38,588 nt of DNA from Actinomadura logoneensis (GCF_003428695.1 NZ_QURH01000146.1:1-38588), one strand, 5' to 3'. Counted from the stretch's first letter, positions 23,785 to 32,606 are shown. The notes: generated by a model not told the origin, from the sequence alone. Made by a program: numbers and translations.

Positions 23785-25008
23785 TCAGTGGGACGGCGGG
23801 GTGGTGTTCGTCCAGCCTTCTTCCAGGACGTAGCCGTACGAGAACAGCGCCCCGGCGGGAACGCCGTTCCTGCCGGACCGCTTCACGAGCATCTGGTCGC
23901 CGAGGATGTCGTACGTGCGGGGGTCCAGGATCAGTTGGTACTCGACGACGGTCCCGTCCACGCGGTCGATCCATGGGGGTGCGAGCGCGATGCCGCTGCG
24001 GCCCCGCGCGTCCTTGACCGTCCCGACCGAACGGACGCCCGGGAGGGCGGCCAGGGCGCGGAACGCCGCGGCCCGGGCCCGGGGCGTGGCCAGTTTGTCG
24101 CCGAGGAAGCGGCTTCCGGCGCGTAGCCGCTGCGCGCTGTCCTCCAGGAAGCCGGGCGCGGCGCGCATGGCGGCGACGAACGCGGCCGGGTCGCGGCCCA
24201 CGCGGAGGCGTTCGTTCACGTCCGGGACGGCGTCGTGACCGGTGGCGTCGCGGTCGGGCGTCTGAACGTAGGGCGACCCCTCGTACTGCGGTGGCCGGGT
24301 GTTGTCCCGGGTGAGGTTCACCTTGTCGCCGTCCGCCGTGGTCTGCCAGCGGACGGGCGCGCCCGCCGTCCGCCAGGCGGCCTCGTCCGCCGGGGTCTGC
24401 GGGACGACGGGACGGGTCCGGGCGAAGGACAGGTGCCGGAGCCTGGGCGGTGGCGTGACCGTCCGGCCGTTCTCGTCCACGTACTCGGTGGGCCGCTCGT
24501 GCTCCGTCCGGGACTGCCAGGAGTCCTTCTCCACCTCCATGTCCACGGTGTAGCCCCTGCCGCGGCCGACGTGGAACGCCTGTCCCTCGACGACGCGCTG
24601 CCGCCACCATCGTCCGGTCGGCAGCGGCTTCGTGTCCTTGTCGAGGGAGTCCGCGGCGGCGAGCAGGAAGCGGCGCGCCGCCAGCGACTGGACCCGCGTC
24701 TCCTCGGCGGACGGTCCGGACGCGCGGGCTCCGCGCTCGTCCGACGATGTGCCGACCAGCGCGACCGCCACGGCGGACGCGGCGGCGACGGCGACCGCGG
24801 TGAGAGCCGCGCCCCGCACCCGCGGCCTCCTCCGGCGCCTCCGCAAGGCCGCGGACGGCGTAACGGTCCGCGGCGTAGGCGGAGGGGTTCGCGGCGGGGC
24901 CGTTGTGGCGGTGAGGCGGGCGCGGCCCGCGGCGGTGACGTCGTCGGTCGGTCCGCCTTCGTCCAGCAGGGCGCCGACGAGGACGTCCAGGGTGGTCGGG
25001 TCATCCAC
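23785..25008 (-). CDS. CU044_5270-family membrane protein, partner of the ECF sigma factor
   Basis: A 407-residue single-pass protein: a cytoplasmic N-terminus of about 65 residues (MDDPTTLDVLVGALLDEGG), an Arg-rich stop (RRRRRRPRVRG), one transmembrane helix at about 66-86, and a large external domain with aromatic clusters (GRWWRQRV, YVLEEGWTN). These features match the CU044_5270 family, which in actinomycetes follows an ECF sigma gene. The gene overlaps the sigma gene by eight bases, so it is cotranslated. I infer that it acts as a membrane regulator, possibly an anti-sigma factor, but no zinc HxxxCxxC motif is present. Confidence 0.82.
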   Translation of the reverse strand: MDDPTTLDVLVGALLDEGGPTDDVTAAGRARLTATTAPPRTPPPTPRTVTPSAALRRRRRRPRVRGAALTAVAVAAASAVAVALVGTSSDERGARASGPSAEETRVQSLAARRFLLAAADSLDKDTKPLPTGRWWRQRVVEGQAFHVGRGRGYTVDMEVEKDSWQSRTEHERPTEYVDENGRTVTPPPRLRHLSFARTRPVVPQTPADEAAWRTAGAPVRWQTTADGDKVNLTRDNTRPPQYEGSPYVQTPDRDATGHDAVPDVNERLRVGRDPAAFVAAMRAAPGFLEDSAQRLRAGSRFLGDKLATPRARAAAFRALAALPGVRSVGTVKDARGRSGIALAPPWIDRVDGTVVEYQLILDPRTYDILGDQMLVKRSGRNGVPAGALFSYGYVLEEGWTNTTPPSH

Positions 25009-25645
25009 GGGGGTCCTCCTCGGTGTCCGTGAGGCGCGTCGGGTCGTCTCCGCCCAGCGCCTCGCGCAGCTTCCTTCTGGCCCTGCTCAGGCGGGAGCCC
25101 ACCGTCCCGGCGGGGATGCCGAGGGCCTGGCCGACCTCGTCGTAGCCGAGCCCCGCGACGGAGACCAGGAGCAGGGCGTCGCGGTCGCCTTCCGGCAGCG
25201 CGGCGAGCGCGTCGGCGAGACGCGGACGGGCGCCCTCGGCGGTCACCCGGGCGGCGATCCGCTCGTCGGGCGCGTCCTCGTCCGGGAGCGAGGACGCGGC
25301 GTGCGCGCGGGCGAGGGCGTCGTAGCGGCGTCTCTCCGCGCGCCGGTGCAGGGCCACGAGGTTGGTCGCGATCCCGAACAGCCAGGGCCGGACGCCGCCG
25401 CGCGCCGGATCGAAGCCGTCCCGCTTGCGGAACGCCGTCACGAACGTCTCGGCGGCGAGGTCGTCGGCGGTGTCCCGGCCCAGGCGCGCGGCCACGTACC
25501 GGTAGATGTCAGCGAAATGCCGGTCGTAGATCGCGGCGAACCGGTCCGGGTCGGCCAGGGACCCTGAGATCACCGCGGCGTCGTCCTCGGTGTCGTCCGC
25601 CGCGTCCGTCCGTCCGGCGCGGACGGTGCCGGACGGGGCGGTCAT
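25001..25645 (-). CDS. ECF-type RNA polymerase sigma factor
   Basis: A 214-residue sigma-70 family protein. Sigma region 2 spans about 35-103 (FAAIYDRHFADIYRYVAARL, DDLAAETFVTAF, PWLFGIATN) and region 4 about 143-197 (ALPEGDRDALLLVSVAGL, ALGIPAGTVGSRLSRARRKL). ATG 25645 is chosen because GAGGAG lies 5 bases upstream; the frame is open to 25693. It belongs to the group of ECF sigmas paired with CU044_5270 proteins. It should direct a small regulon in response to a signal relayed by its partner; the signal is unknown. Confidence 0.92.
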   Translation of the reverse strand: MTAPSGTVRAGRTDAADDTEDDAAVISGSLADPDRFAAIYDRHFADIYRYVAARLGRDTADDLAAETFVTAFRKRDGFDPARGGVRPWLFGIATNLVALHRRAERRRYDALARAHAASSLPDEDAPDERIAARVTAEGARPRLADALAALPEGDRDALLLVSVAGLGYDEVGQALGIPAGTVGSRLSRARRKLREALGGDDPTRLTDTEEDPRG

Positions 25646-25860
25646 GGATGGCTCCTCGGCATGGGGCGCCTTTCGGAGGGGAACGGCTGTCACGGGTACT
25701 CATCCGGATCGCCGATTCCCCTTCACGCCCGGATGGCCGGGGTGTCAGAGGCCGCCGCGCCTCGCAGGACGGTCTGCTGCGCAAGTGGTTGGACGCGTGG
25801 GTGCGCGGCCCGGTTCGTCCCTACGTGTGTGGGACTCGACACCCCCACCGTGAAGCAAAT

Positions 25861-25874
25861 AGACGCTATCGTCT
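25861..25874 (+). promoter_or_regulatory. Possible -10 region and small dyad upstream of 25914 gene
   Basis: AGACG-CTAT-CGTCT is a 5-bp dyad containing TATCGT (25867-25872), which fits the actinomycete -10 pattern TANNNT and would give a leader of about 35 bases. No good -35 is visible. Confidence 0.3.
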
Positions 25875-25913
25875 GCGTGACTCGCTCATCCCCCCACGCG
25901 AGGAGAGACGCAG

Positions 25914-26474
25914 ATGCGAAAGTTCACCGCAGTGGCGATCACGTCCGGGGCGCTCGTGGCCGGAGTCGCCGGGACGGCCCTGCCGGCCGGGGCGACCACC
26001 CCGGCGGACGGCCTCGGGGTCGCGGCCACGACCGTCGAGCAGGGAACGGTGACCGGGGCCGCGGCGCAGAGGATGGCGCGCGGCGCGGGCCAGCAGCTCG
26101 TCCTGCCCCAGCTCACCAGGGCGGCGAGCGGGACGGTGCACGCCACGTCCTGCCGCTGGGTCCAGCGGACGCAGGGCCGCAAGTCGACCCGGAACGGACG
26201 CTGGATCATCTACGTGAAGTCCCGCCTGACCTGGTGCTACGACGGGCTGCACGTCAACTCGGCGCGGGTGAACCGGTCCGCGTACACCTACAACAAGCGG
26301 ACCTGGCGGCTCATCGGCTGGCGCCAGCGCACGCTCACGCACGACCGCACGTGGGCGTCCGTGCTGGCCAAGAGCCAGTACACCTTCTACTACACGGGCA
26401 ACCGGCACTACTACCGTCCGTACGCCGACATCATGGGCGCCTTCAACGGGCGCTACCGCGTCTGGGCCGGCTGA
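25914..26474 (+). CDS. Secreted aromatic-rich protein of unknown function
   Basis: A 186-residue exported protein. The signal peptide spans about residues 1-27 (MRKFTAVAITSGALVAGVAG, then ALPAGA). The mature part is basic and rich in Trp, Tyr and Arg, with two cysteines (C80 and C108) that could form one disulphide and a repetitive beta-like pattern (RWIIYVKSRLTWCY; YTYNKRTWRLIGWRQRTLTH; QYTFYYTGNRHYYRPY). I do not recognise the family; the pattern suggests a small beta-sandwich. GAGGAG is about 9 bases before ATG 25914. It is divergent from the ECF sigma gene and might belong to its regulon. Confidence 0.7.
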   Translation: MRKFTAVAITSGALVAGVAGTALPAGATTPADGLGVAATTVEQGTVTGAAAQRMARGAGQQLVLPQLTRAASGTVHATSCRWVQRTQGRKSTRNGRWIIYVKSRLTWCYDGLHVNSARVNRSAYTYNKRTWRLIGWRQRTLTHDRTWASVLAKSQYTFYYTGNRHYYRPYADIMGAFNGRYRVWAG

Positions 26475-26580
26475 TACCGCCCGCGCCCGGCGGGCTGACC
26501 GACTCGCGTGCGGTGAGCTGGCCAACTCGCGGCCGGTGAGCTGACCGAATGGCGTCCGGCGGGCTGAGCGCCTCGCGTCT
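26465..26580. repeat. Five-copy tandem repeat starting on the stop codon of the 25914 gene (23-bp period)
   Basis: Units start at 26465, 26489, 26512, 26535 and 26558. The first contains the last codons and TGA of the upstream gene (GGCCGGCTGA); the next ones repeat the GGYGRGCTG(A/G)CC core. Every later copy sits in the intergenic region. Confidence 0.85.
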
Positions 26581-26720
26581 CGCGGGCATCCGCGTCCGGG
26601 CGCAGGGCGGTTCGCCGCGAGCCGGTGAAGTCGAACCGGGCGTTCCGGCCCGCCAGCCGAGCGTTCGCTTGAGCGCCCTGTCCGCGCACCCGGGCAGGGC
26701 GCTCATCCGTGTCCGCCCGC

Positions 26721-26819
26721 CGTTGACGAGGCCGGCCCTGCCGAGCAACCACGAGCCCGAACCTGCCGAGCAACCACGAGCCCGAACCTGCCGAGGAGCT
26801 ACGAGCCGACCTTGCCGAG
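26721..26819. repeat. Four-copy tandem repeat containing the stop codon of the hydrolase gene (25-bp period)
   Basis: On the minus strand the 3' end of the hydrolase gene (unit 26819-26796, CTCGGCAAGGTCGGCTCG followed by TAG) is followed by copies at 26795-26771 and 26770-26746, which are identical to each other, and a diverged one at 26745-26721. In the copies TAG is replaced by TGG. Confidence 0.9.
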
Positions 26820-27995
26820 GAAGGTCGCCAGCGCGCGCTCGTAGGCGGCCGAGTCCACGTTCCACGCCTCGGTGTGGTCGGCCGTGGCCTCGGAGATGTG
26901 CGTGACCAGGCCCGCCGGAGCCTTCCGCGCGAACTCGTAGGACGGACGGTTGTCCACCGTGTCGTCCTGCTCGGCGGTGAAGAGCAGCACCGGCGTCTTC
27001 AGGTGCCGCGCGAACGGGCGCATGTCCATGGCGCCGATGTCGGCGCCGTAGCGCCACTCCATCATCTTGATGGCGACGTCGGTCTCGAAGGTCGGCAGCC
27101 CGCGGGACGCGCCCTGCTTGTGGAGCGTGGCCGTCCAGTCCAGGACGGGCGAGTCGAGCACGACGCCGCGGACGAACGACGCGTCGGGCGTGTGCCGCAG
27201 CGCGGACATCACCATGGACCCGCCCATCGACCATCCGTACAGGACGACGCCGGTGGCTCCCTGCGAGCGCGCGTAGGCGATCGCGGACGCGACGTCGTTC
27301 CACTCCTTCGAGCCGAGCAGGTTGCGGCCGTTCGCCGCGGACGGCGCGTTCTCGTCGTTGCGGTAGGCGATCGACAGCATCGGCAGGCCCGCGTCGTGGA
27401 CGGTCCTCATCGCGCGGAAGCTCTCGGCGCGGTCGGCGTTGTGGCCGTGGACGGCGATCACCCACGGGGAGTTGTTCGTCCGGCCCGGGACGGACCAGGC
27501 TGGCATCGCGCCCAACTGCGACGGATAGGTGACGTTCCGGTAGTCCAGGCCGACCGCCTTCTTCGGGTCGCCGCCGTAGACCCAGTGGTCGATCGCCGCC
27601 TCCAGTTGCGGCACCAGCTTTCCGGACGGCACCGACAGCACCTTCCGGACGACCGTCCCGGTGCCGACCCCGGCGATCGTCTCGCTCCTGACGACCTCTC
27701 CGATGATCGCCCGTCCGGCGCCCTTCCGGCCGTTCTCGGCCCACTCCAGCCCGAAGACGCCGCGCCGCAGGGTCGCCTTCGTCCGGGGGAGCGTGACCGT
27801 GTCGCCGGTGACGGCTCGCACCCGCAGGTCGTAGGTCCGGCCGTGCTCCACCTGGGTGGCGACCCCGGAGAAGTACCACCCGATCGAGAGGGAGGCCGCG
27901 AACGCCAGGAGCAGCAGGGCGGCCAGCCCGGACAGGACGAGCCGTCCGGGGCTGAGGCGTCGTCGGGCGGACTTGGAGGGCTTGGCGGCGGTCAT
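26799..27995 (-). CDS. Membrane-anchored alpha/beta hydrolase
   Basis: A 398-residue hydrolase (404 if the upstream GTG at 28013 is used). A basic N-terminus leads into a signal-anchor helix (LVLSGLAALLLLAFAASLSI), then a beta-rich linker of about 100 residues and an alpha/beta hydrolase domain with VIAVHGH, the nucleophile elbow GWSMGG (Ser at about 256), a likely acidic residue in TAEQDD and a His in ATADHTEAW. The product may therefore act on the outer face of the membrane. Substrate unknown; the family contains esterases and peptidases. Neither candidate start has a strong ribosome site; ATG 27995 is preferred. Its 3' end seeds a four-copy repeat. Confidence 0.8.
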   Translation of the reverse strand: MTAAKPSKSARRRLSPGRLVLSGLAALLLLAFAASLSIGWYFSGVATQVEHGRTYDLRVRAVTGDTVTLPRTKATLRRGVFGLEWAENGRKGAGRAIIGEVVRSETIAGVGTGTVVRKVLSVPSGKLVPQLEAAIDHWVYGGDPKKAVGLDYRNVTYPSQLGAMPAWSVPGRTNNSPWVIAVHGHNADRAESFRAMRTVHDAGLPMLSIAYRNDENAPSAANGRNLLGSKEWNDVASAIAYARSQGATGVVLYGWSMGGSMVMSALRHTPDASFVRGVVLDSPVLDWTATLHKQGASRGLPTFETDVAIKMMEWRYGADIGAMDMRPFARHLKTPVLLFTAEQDDTVDNRPSYEFARKAPAGLVTHISEATADHTEAWNVDSAAYERALATFLGKVGS

Positions 27996-28157
27996 GGCGC
28001 TACGAAGGGGCACGCCCCCGACGGTAACGGAGCCCGGTCACTGCCATGTCCCGCCCGAAAGCACCGCCCGACCCTCCGCGCGCGTCCGTGCCCGGCAACG
28101 TCCTCGCGCAGTTCGTCGGGGGCATCCGTCCTGCTCGGGCGGGCGGTCGTCGTCCGG

Positions 28158-28712
28158 CTAGTCGTCGGCGCCGGCGGCCAGTTCGGTGCGGGCGTCCATC
28201 AGGGCGAAGCCGAGCAGGTTCAGGCCGCGCCACTGGGACGGGCGGAGGGCCTGGGGGGCGTGCTCGTCGTAGCCGATGCCCCAGACGCGGTCCAGCGGAC
28301 TGGCCTCCACCAGCACCTTGCTGCCGGTCGAGAGCAGGAAGTCGCGCAGGGCGGGATCGGACGCGAACTTGGCGACGCTGCCCCGCCGGACGATGTCGTA
28401 CCGGTGCTCGACCCAGGTGTCCTCGCGGAAGCCGCGCACCTTCCGGCCGAGAGCCTTGGCGCGGCCGGGCTCGGGCGACGCGAGGATCTCGCCGACCACC
28501 GCCTCGTCCCCGAACAGCCGGGCCTTCTCGCACATCATGAAGTGCTCGGCGGTCGGATACCGGACGCCGTCCACCGTGAACGGCGACGGGTACCACTGGC
28601 TGAGGCAGCCCTTCGCGCTGGTCCCTCCCCAGAACAGCACGAACGTGGGGAGTTCGCCGCGTTTCTCCAGCTCGAGAAGTTCGTCCATGGTCACAGCCCG
28701 AGCGTCGCGCAT
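28158..28712 (-). CDS. NADAR-family protein (YbiA-like)
   Basis: A 184-residue NADAR protein. Known members are YbiA-type N-glycosidases that remove toxic riboflavin intermediates, and ADP-ribose-processing domains. Landmarks are FVLFWGG, CLSQWYPSPF, YPTAEHFMMCEKARLF with the catalytic-type Glu, LASPEPGRAKALGRKVRGF, and the terminal DRVWGIG. Start ATG 28712 is used; ATG 28688 (MDELLELEKRGE) is an alternative and neither has a good ribosome site. The gene stands alone, without RibA-type partners or phage genes nearby, so a housekeeping metabolite-repair role is the simpler reading; a defence role cannot be excluded. Confidence 0.87.
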   Translation of the reverse strand: MRDARAVTMDELLELEKRGELPTFVLFWGGTSAKGCLSQWYPSPFTVDGVRYPTAEHFMMCEKARLFGDEAVVGEILASPEPGRAKALGRKVRGFREDTWVEHRYDIVRRGSVAKFASDPALRDFLLSTGSKVLVEASPLDRVWGIGYDEHAPQALRPSQWRGLNLLGFALMDARTELAAGADD

Positions 28713-28766
28713 TCACGGAACCCGTGCAATCAGATAAACGCCCGACCGGCCGCGTCCCTGAGACGA

Positions 28767-28801
28767 CGAACCCCCGACCGGAAGATCCGGCCGGGGGTTC
28801 G
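28767..28801. terminator. Strong terminator after the tripeptidyl aminopeptidase
   Basis: Fifteen-base arms (28767-28781 and 28787-28801, CGAACCCCCGACCGG against CCGGCCGGGGGTTCG) pair with one wobble around a 5-base loop. The hairpin begins 12 bases after the peptidase stop on the minus strand and stands between it and the NADAR gene. Confidence 0.8.
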
Positions 28802-28813
28802 ACGGGCGACGGC

Positions 28814-30316
28814 TCAGAAGCGCAGCGGCTCCTGCGCCTTGCCCGGAGCACGGCGCTCGCCCTGCGAGCTGTAGTCCGGCAGGACGGCCGGGCAGCGCGT
28901 ACCGCCGGCCGGGCGCCGGCCCGCCAGCAGGAACGCGTCCACCGAGGTGCGGACGCATCCGCTCAGCCCGTACATGCCGTGGCCCGCGCCCTGGTAGGTC
29001 ACCAGGGACGAGCCCCTGACCTGCCGGTTCACGCTCTGGGCCCAGGGGAGGACGGTCGCCGGGTCACCGACGCCGCCGATCACCAGCACCGGCACGGACG
29101 GCGGGACACGGGACGGCCGCTGCCGGTCGGCGCCCGCCGGACGGCCCAGGCACGCGACGACGGCCTCGTAGCCGAGCGGGCTCGTCCCGAGGTGCGGGGC
29201 GGCCTTGCGGTTCGCCTTCCACAGCGCGGCGAGGTCCTTGTGGTTGCGGACCGGGAACGTCCAGTCCGAGCACATGATCCCGGCGAACCGGCCGTCCGGG
29301 GACGCCTTGGCCCGGGGGCTGGTGACCTTCCGGACCTTCTGCCGCGACAGGTAGGCCAGTTCCTCGCTCAGCTCGTTCCACGCGATCGGGTCGTACATCG
29401 TCGCGCGGACCATCTGTGCGAGGCCGACGGTGGTCAGCCGGATCTTGGACGAGTCGATGTCGTGCAGCGTGCCCTTGGCGGCCCGCGCCCGCAGCGTGTC
29501 CAGCACCTTCCACGGGTTCTTGCCGCGGATGGCGCAGTACCTGGACGTCGGGCACCAGCGCGCGAACTGCGCGTACGCCGCCTCGAGGCCGCGCGACTCG
29601 TCCGTGGAGAACCGGACGGCGCCCGCGACGGAGTGGTCCATCGTGCCGTCCACGACCAGGGCCTTGACCCGGCCGGGGAACAGCTCGGCGTACCGCTGCC
29701 CGAGCCACGTGCCGTACGAGACGCCGTAGTAGGCGATCTTCTGCTCGCCGAGCGCCGCGCGGACGGCGTCCATGTCGCGCGCGAAGTCGGTGGCGCCCAT
29801 GTGGTCGTACATGGGGCCGGTGTTCTTGCGGCACGCCGTGTACAGCGCCCGCTGGTAGGACCGGAGCTTGGTGAACTCGGCCTGGTTCTTCGGGTAGAGC
29901 GCCGGGGCCTTGCCGAGCTTCCCGCACTTGACGGGATGGCTTCCGCCGACACCGCGCGGGTCGAACCCGACGATGTCGTAGCGCTTGCGGACCTCACGGT
30001 TCAGCCCGGCCCGGTCGAGTACGAAGTCGATGCCCGAGGCGCCGGGGCCGCCCGGGTTGACGAAGATCGTCCCGAGGCGGCGCTTGGGGTCGGTGGCCTT
30101 CGCCCGCGCCACGGCCAGCTTGATCCGGCCGAGCTTGGGACGGGCCCTGTCGATGGGGACGGAGAGCGTTCCGCACTGCGCGGAGCGGTCGTCCGCGCAG
30201 GGCTTCCAGGTGATCTTGGCGGGGGACGCGGCGTGCGCCGGCGTGGAGACGAGCGCCGCCGCCGCGGCGAGGGCGGCGGTCGCGGCGAATCCCGCCGTGC
30301 GGCCCGTACGGGTCAC
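28814..30316 (-). CDS. Secreted tripeptidyl aminopeptidase (S33, TAP-like)
   Basis: A 500-residue exported serine peptidase. The signal peptide (VTRTGRTAGFAATAALAAAA to AHAAS) starts at GTG 30316, preceded by AGGAG at 9 bases; the frame stays open to 30505 but lacks signal features there. The catalytic domain has FVNPGGPGASG (oxyanion region), VGFDPRGVGGS, the nucleophile elbow YGVSYGT (S200), GDPAT (D418) and GAGHGMYG (H446). The C-terminal TAP domain has paired cysteines. Such enzymes (Streptomyces Tap/SlpD/E) remove tripeptides from secreted proteins or peptides. Adjacent to a trypsin-like protease gene on the same strand, but about 300 bases apart, so separately transcribed. Confidence 0.92.
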   Translation of the reverse strand: MTRTGRTAGFAATAALAAAAALVSTPAHAASPAKITWKPCADDRSAQCGTLSVPIDRARPKLGRIKLAVARAKATDPKRRLGTIFVNPGGPGASGIDFVLDRAGLNREVRKRYDIVGFDPRGVGGSHPVKCGKLGKAPALYPKNQAEFTKLRSYQRALYTACRKNTGPMYDHMGATDFARDMDAVRAALGEQKIAYYGVSYGTWLGQRYAELFPGRVKALVVDGTMDHSVAGAVRFSTDESRGLEAAYAQFARWCPTSRYCAIRGKNPWKVLDTLRARAAKGTLHDIDSSKIRLTTVGLAQMVRATMYDPIAWNELSEELAYLSRQKVRKVTSPRAKASPDGRFAGIMCSDWTFPVRNHKDLAALWKANRKAAPHLGTSPLGYEAVVACLGRPAGADRQRPSRVPPSVPVLVIGGVGDPATVLPWAQSVNRQVRGSSLVTYQGAGHGMYGLSGCVRTSVDAFLLAGRRPAGGTRCPAVLPDYSSQGERRAPGKAQEPLRF

Positions 30317-30553
30317 GGAAAGGGACTCCTGTGGGGATGGGGGGTCAGCGGGGAAACGACGAAGATGATCTCGACAGGAGATCACGTTTGGGTCATGTTC
30401 CGCCGCAGGAACGCCGAAAAACCAGGACCTTCCGGACGCCCGCCCGCCGCCGGGAGCGCTTCGGGCCAAGCCGTTTCCGGCCACGGCGGAACGGCACACG
30501 TACACGTCCCGCCGTGGCCGCCGTGGCCGCCGTGGCCGGGGTGGCCGAGGAGG

Positions 30554-30654
30554 ACGTCGCCCCCGGGCGGCCCGGCAGAAGCGGGGGGCGTCAGCCCTGG
30601 GGCGCCCGGCAGAAGCGGTGGCGTCAGCCCTGGGTCGCCCGGTAGAGGGTGACG
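30554..30654. repeat. Three-copy repeat containing the protease stop codon (33-34 bp period)
   Basis: Units begin at about 30621 (with the TGA of the trypsin-like protease, GCGTCAGCCCTGGGTCGCCC), 30588 (GCGTCAGCCCTGGGGCGCCC) and 30554 (diverged). On the minus strand the last protease codons are thus copied twice downstream. A separate GTGGCCGCC microsatellite lies just beyond, at 30512-30548. Confidence 0.85.
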
Positions 30655-31691
30655 GCGGCGGACCCGAGGTACGGCGAGTTCATCTGCAGCGTCCGGGTCA
30701 TGTGGGTGCTGTTGACGCCCGCGACCCGTCCGATGCCGTTGCTCTTCATCCCGTACAGCCACGGCCCGCCGCTCGCGCCGTTGCCCATGCTGCACATGAT
30801 GCCGAGCCCGCCGGTCGGGTACCGGGACGCGAAGCTCGTCCCCGAGCAGTAGTAGAGCCGTTCGAGGGCGCCGGGGACCTTCCTCCCGGACGGCAGGAAG
30901 ACCGCCGGGTAGCCGAACGTGCGGAACGGGTACGCGCGGTGCTTGTACCCGAAGCTCACGCCCTGCGCGCCCGTCACCGACTGGATCGCGGTCTTGCCGT
31001 GCTTCTGGACGGTGAACGCGGCGAAGTCGTAGCGCAGGTCGCGGTTGTTGGCCCACGGCGCCATGACCCGGAGGGTGTTCAGGTACCAGGTGCCCAGGCT
31101 CCGGTGGTTGTCGTAGTCGGGCTCGAAGGCGTAGTAGCGGTAGAAGCCGCCGGTCCCGCCCCGGCCCTTGTGGACGCAGTGCCCGGCCGTCCACAGGGTC
31201 GACTTGTTGTGCGAGGTGATGACGGTCGCGGTGCAGTAGTAGCCGTAGAGGCCGTCGTCGCTGGCGACGAGGCGTCCGATCGTGCGGGCGGGCGCCTTGC
31301 CGTGCCGCGGCCAGACCTTCGCGGCGGAGCTGGCCGCGCCGACCGTGTTCGGCGCCTTCAGCGCGTCCGGGGACTCCTCGGGCAGCGAGCCGTCCAGGCT
31401 GAGCGACCGTGGACCCGCGGAGTCGGCGGCGTCGGCCGTCATGCCGCCGGCCTGCCCGGCGGGCATCGGCATCGGACGCAGCTTCAGCTTCGACAGGTCC
31501 AGGCGCGCCTGGGCGGACACGCCGGAGCCGAAGTCCTTGGAGACGATGCCCGGTCCGGTCGGCTTCTGGGCCGACACCTTCCCGGCGACGTGGGGGGACG
31601 AGCCTGCGGTCGCGTAGGCGGCGCCGCCGCCGAGGGCGAGCGCGCCGACGGCGCCGCCCGCGATGAGAAGACGGGTCTTGGGGGGACGCAC
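30624..31691 (-). CDS. Secreted trypsin-like serine protease
   Basis: A 355-residue S1-type protease. The N-terminus has a twin-basic, Ala/Gly-rich signal (RLLIAGGAVGALALGGGAAY), then a propeptide-like region of about 100 residues. The triad is H171 (LWTAGHCVH), D222 (RYDFAAF) and S307 (NGASGGPW), with cysteines around TAGHC and MCSMG that could form disulphides. The layout resembles V8/glutamyl endopeptidase-like or streptogrisin-like secreted enzymes. GTG 31691 is preferred (GGAAGG 7 bases upstream); an adjacent TTG at 31694 is possible. Its 3' end seeds a three-copy repeat. Substrate specificity is unknown. Confidence 0.88.
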   Translation of the reverse strand: MRPPKTRLLIAGGAVGALALGGGAAYATAGSSPHVAGKVSAQKPTGPGIVSKDFGSGVSAQARLDLSKLKLRPMPMPAGQAGGMTADAADSAGPRSLSLDGSLPEESPDALKAPNTVGAASSAAKVWPRHGKAPARTIGRLVASDDGLYGYYCTATVITSHNKSTLWTAGHCVHKGRGGTGGFYRYYAFEPDYDNHRSLGTWYLNTLRVMAPWANNRDLRYDFAAFTVQKHGKTAIQSVTGAQGVSFGYKHRAYPFRTFGYPAVFLPSGRKVPGALERLYYCSGTSFASRYPTGGLGIMCSMGNGASGGPWLYGMKSNGIGRVAGVNSTHMTRTLQMNSPYLGSAAVTLYRATQG

Positions 31692-31778
31692 CAACTGGCC
31701 TTCCGGTGAGGGGAGCGGTAACAGCCGTGATGTAAGCCCCAGGGTGAGCCCTACGGGGCGCGTGCGTCAATTTACGGC

Positions 31779-31786
31779 AAGCGCTT
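31779..31786. promoter_or_regulatory. AAGCGCTT palindrome upstream of the protease
   Basis: An 8-base palindrome, the core seen in many LacI-family operators, lies about 90 bases before the protease start. The assignment rests on this core only. Confidence 0.2.
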
Positions 31787-31838
31787 TTAGGCGGGGTGAA
31801 ATACCGCCAAAGTGAAGGAACGGGCGAACCGGTCGCAC

Positions 31839-31903
31839 GGTCGGCCGGTGGCCCGGGCGACGGCCAGCCGGGGTCTGGTCAGGAGGTCAGCCGGTGGTCC
31901 GGG
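31839..31903. repeat. Two-copy repeat containing the stop codon of the 31887 gene (46-bp offset)
   Basis: GGTCAGCCGGTGGTCCGGG (31885-31903, including the minus-strand TGA) and GGTCGGCCGGTGGCCCGGG (31839-31857) match at 17 of 19 bases; the second is downstream of the gene in its own direction. Confidence 0.7.
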
Positions 31904-32606
31904 TCTGGATCTCCTGGACGGTCAGCGACGTGGAAGCGGACACGGGGAAGGTCCCATAGGTGCCGCCACGTGCGTCGCAGGCGCCCTCGCACGTCCAGCT
32001 CACCGAGTAGTAGGCGGTGGCGGTGACCGTGTACGAGCCGGAGCGGCGGTAGGCGTAGGAGCAGTTGGACGGCGGGCCGCCCGGCCGGTACGGCGTTCCG
32101 GGGCCGTCGCAGCCGACCGCGCCGTCGCCGAGCGACCATTCGACCCGCCGCGGCGTGCCGGTCATGGTGACGGTCTGGCCGTCCACGGCGGCCCGCGCCC
32201 GGAGGGGGCGCCACCCGGACGGATCGACCCACAGGTACGTCGGCAGCGCCACCCACGAGCGGCCGGACGGGTTGGTGTGCGGGGACGGCGCCGGAAGCTC
32301 GAAGGAGGCCCAGGCCATCGCCACCACATCGGCGGTCGGGGTCTTCGGCGGCGGCGTCACGAACACGTGACGGCAGGAGACCTCGCTGTTCTTCCTCAGC
32401 CAGCACGGAGACGTCCGCTCGTCCCCGGTGGCGGCAGGAGCCGTACCGGCTCCGTGCCGGGCTCCTCCTCCGGGCCGGGCTCCTCCTCCGGCGGCGGGTC
32501 GCCCCGGGTGCGTCGCGAACGCGCCGGTCTGGCAGAGCCAGGTTCCGCTCTTGTGGCAGCCGCCGCCACCCGCCAGTGCCAGGGCCAGCAGAGGTTCGGT
32601 CAGCAC
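31887..32606 (-). CDS. Secreted PKD-like protein (paralogue of 19882 gene)
   Basis: A protein of up to 239 residues of unknown function, parallel to the secreted protein at 19882-20652. Shared landmarks are an aromatic WVD strand (TYLWVDPSG), RRVEWSLGDG, paired Cys in SNCSYAYRRSGSY, VSWTCEGACD and a VQEIQ tail. The N-terminus has a Leu/Ala stretch and a Cys (LLALALAGGGGC) that may act as a weak signal or lipobox, and then a Gly/Pro/Arg-rich linker. The start is uncertain: GTG 32606 lies inside a 26-bp tandem repeat (see 32598), so the original start may have been altered. It follows a lipoprotein gene paralogous to the partner at 20709. Confidence 0.65.
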   Translation of the reverse strand: MLTEPLLALALAGGGGCHKSGTWLCQTGAFATHPGRPAAGGGARPGGGARHGAGTAPAATGDERTSPCWLRKNSEVSCRHVFVTPPPKTPTADVVAMAWASFELPAPSPHTNPSGRSWVALPTYLWVDPSGWRPLRARAAVDGQTVTMTGTPRRVEWSLGDGAVGCDGPGTPYRPGGPPSNCSYAYRRSGSYTVTATAYYSVSWTCEGACDARGGTYGTFPVSASTSLTVQEIQTRTTG

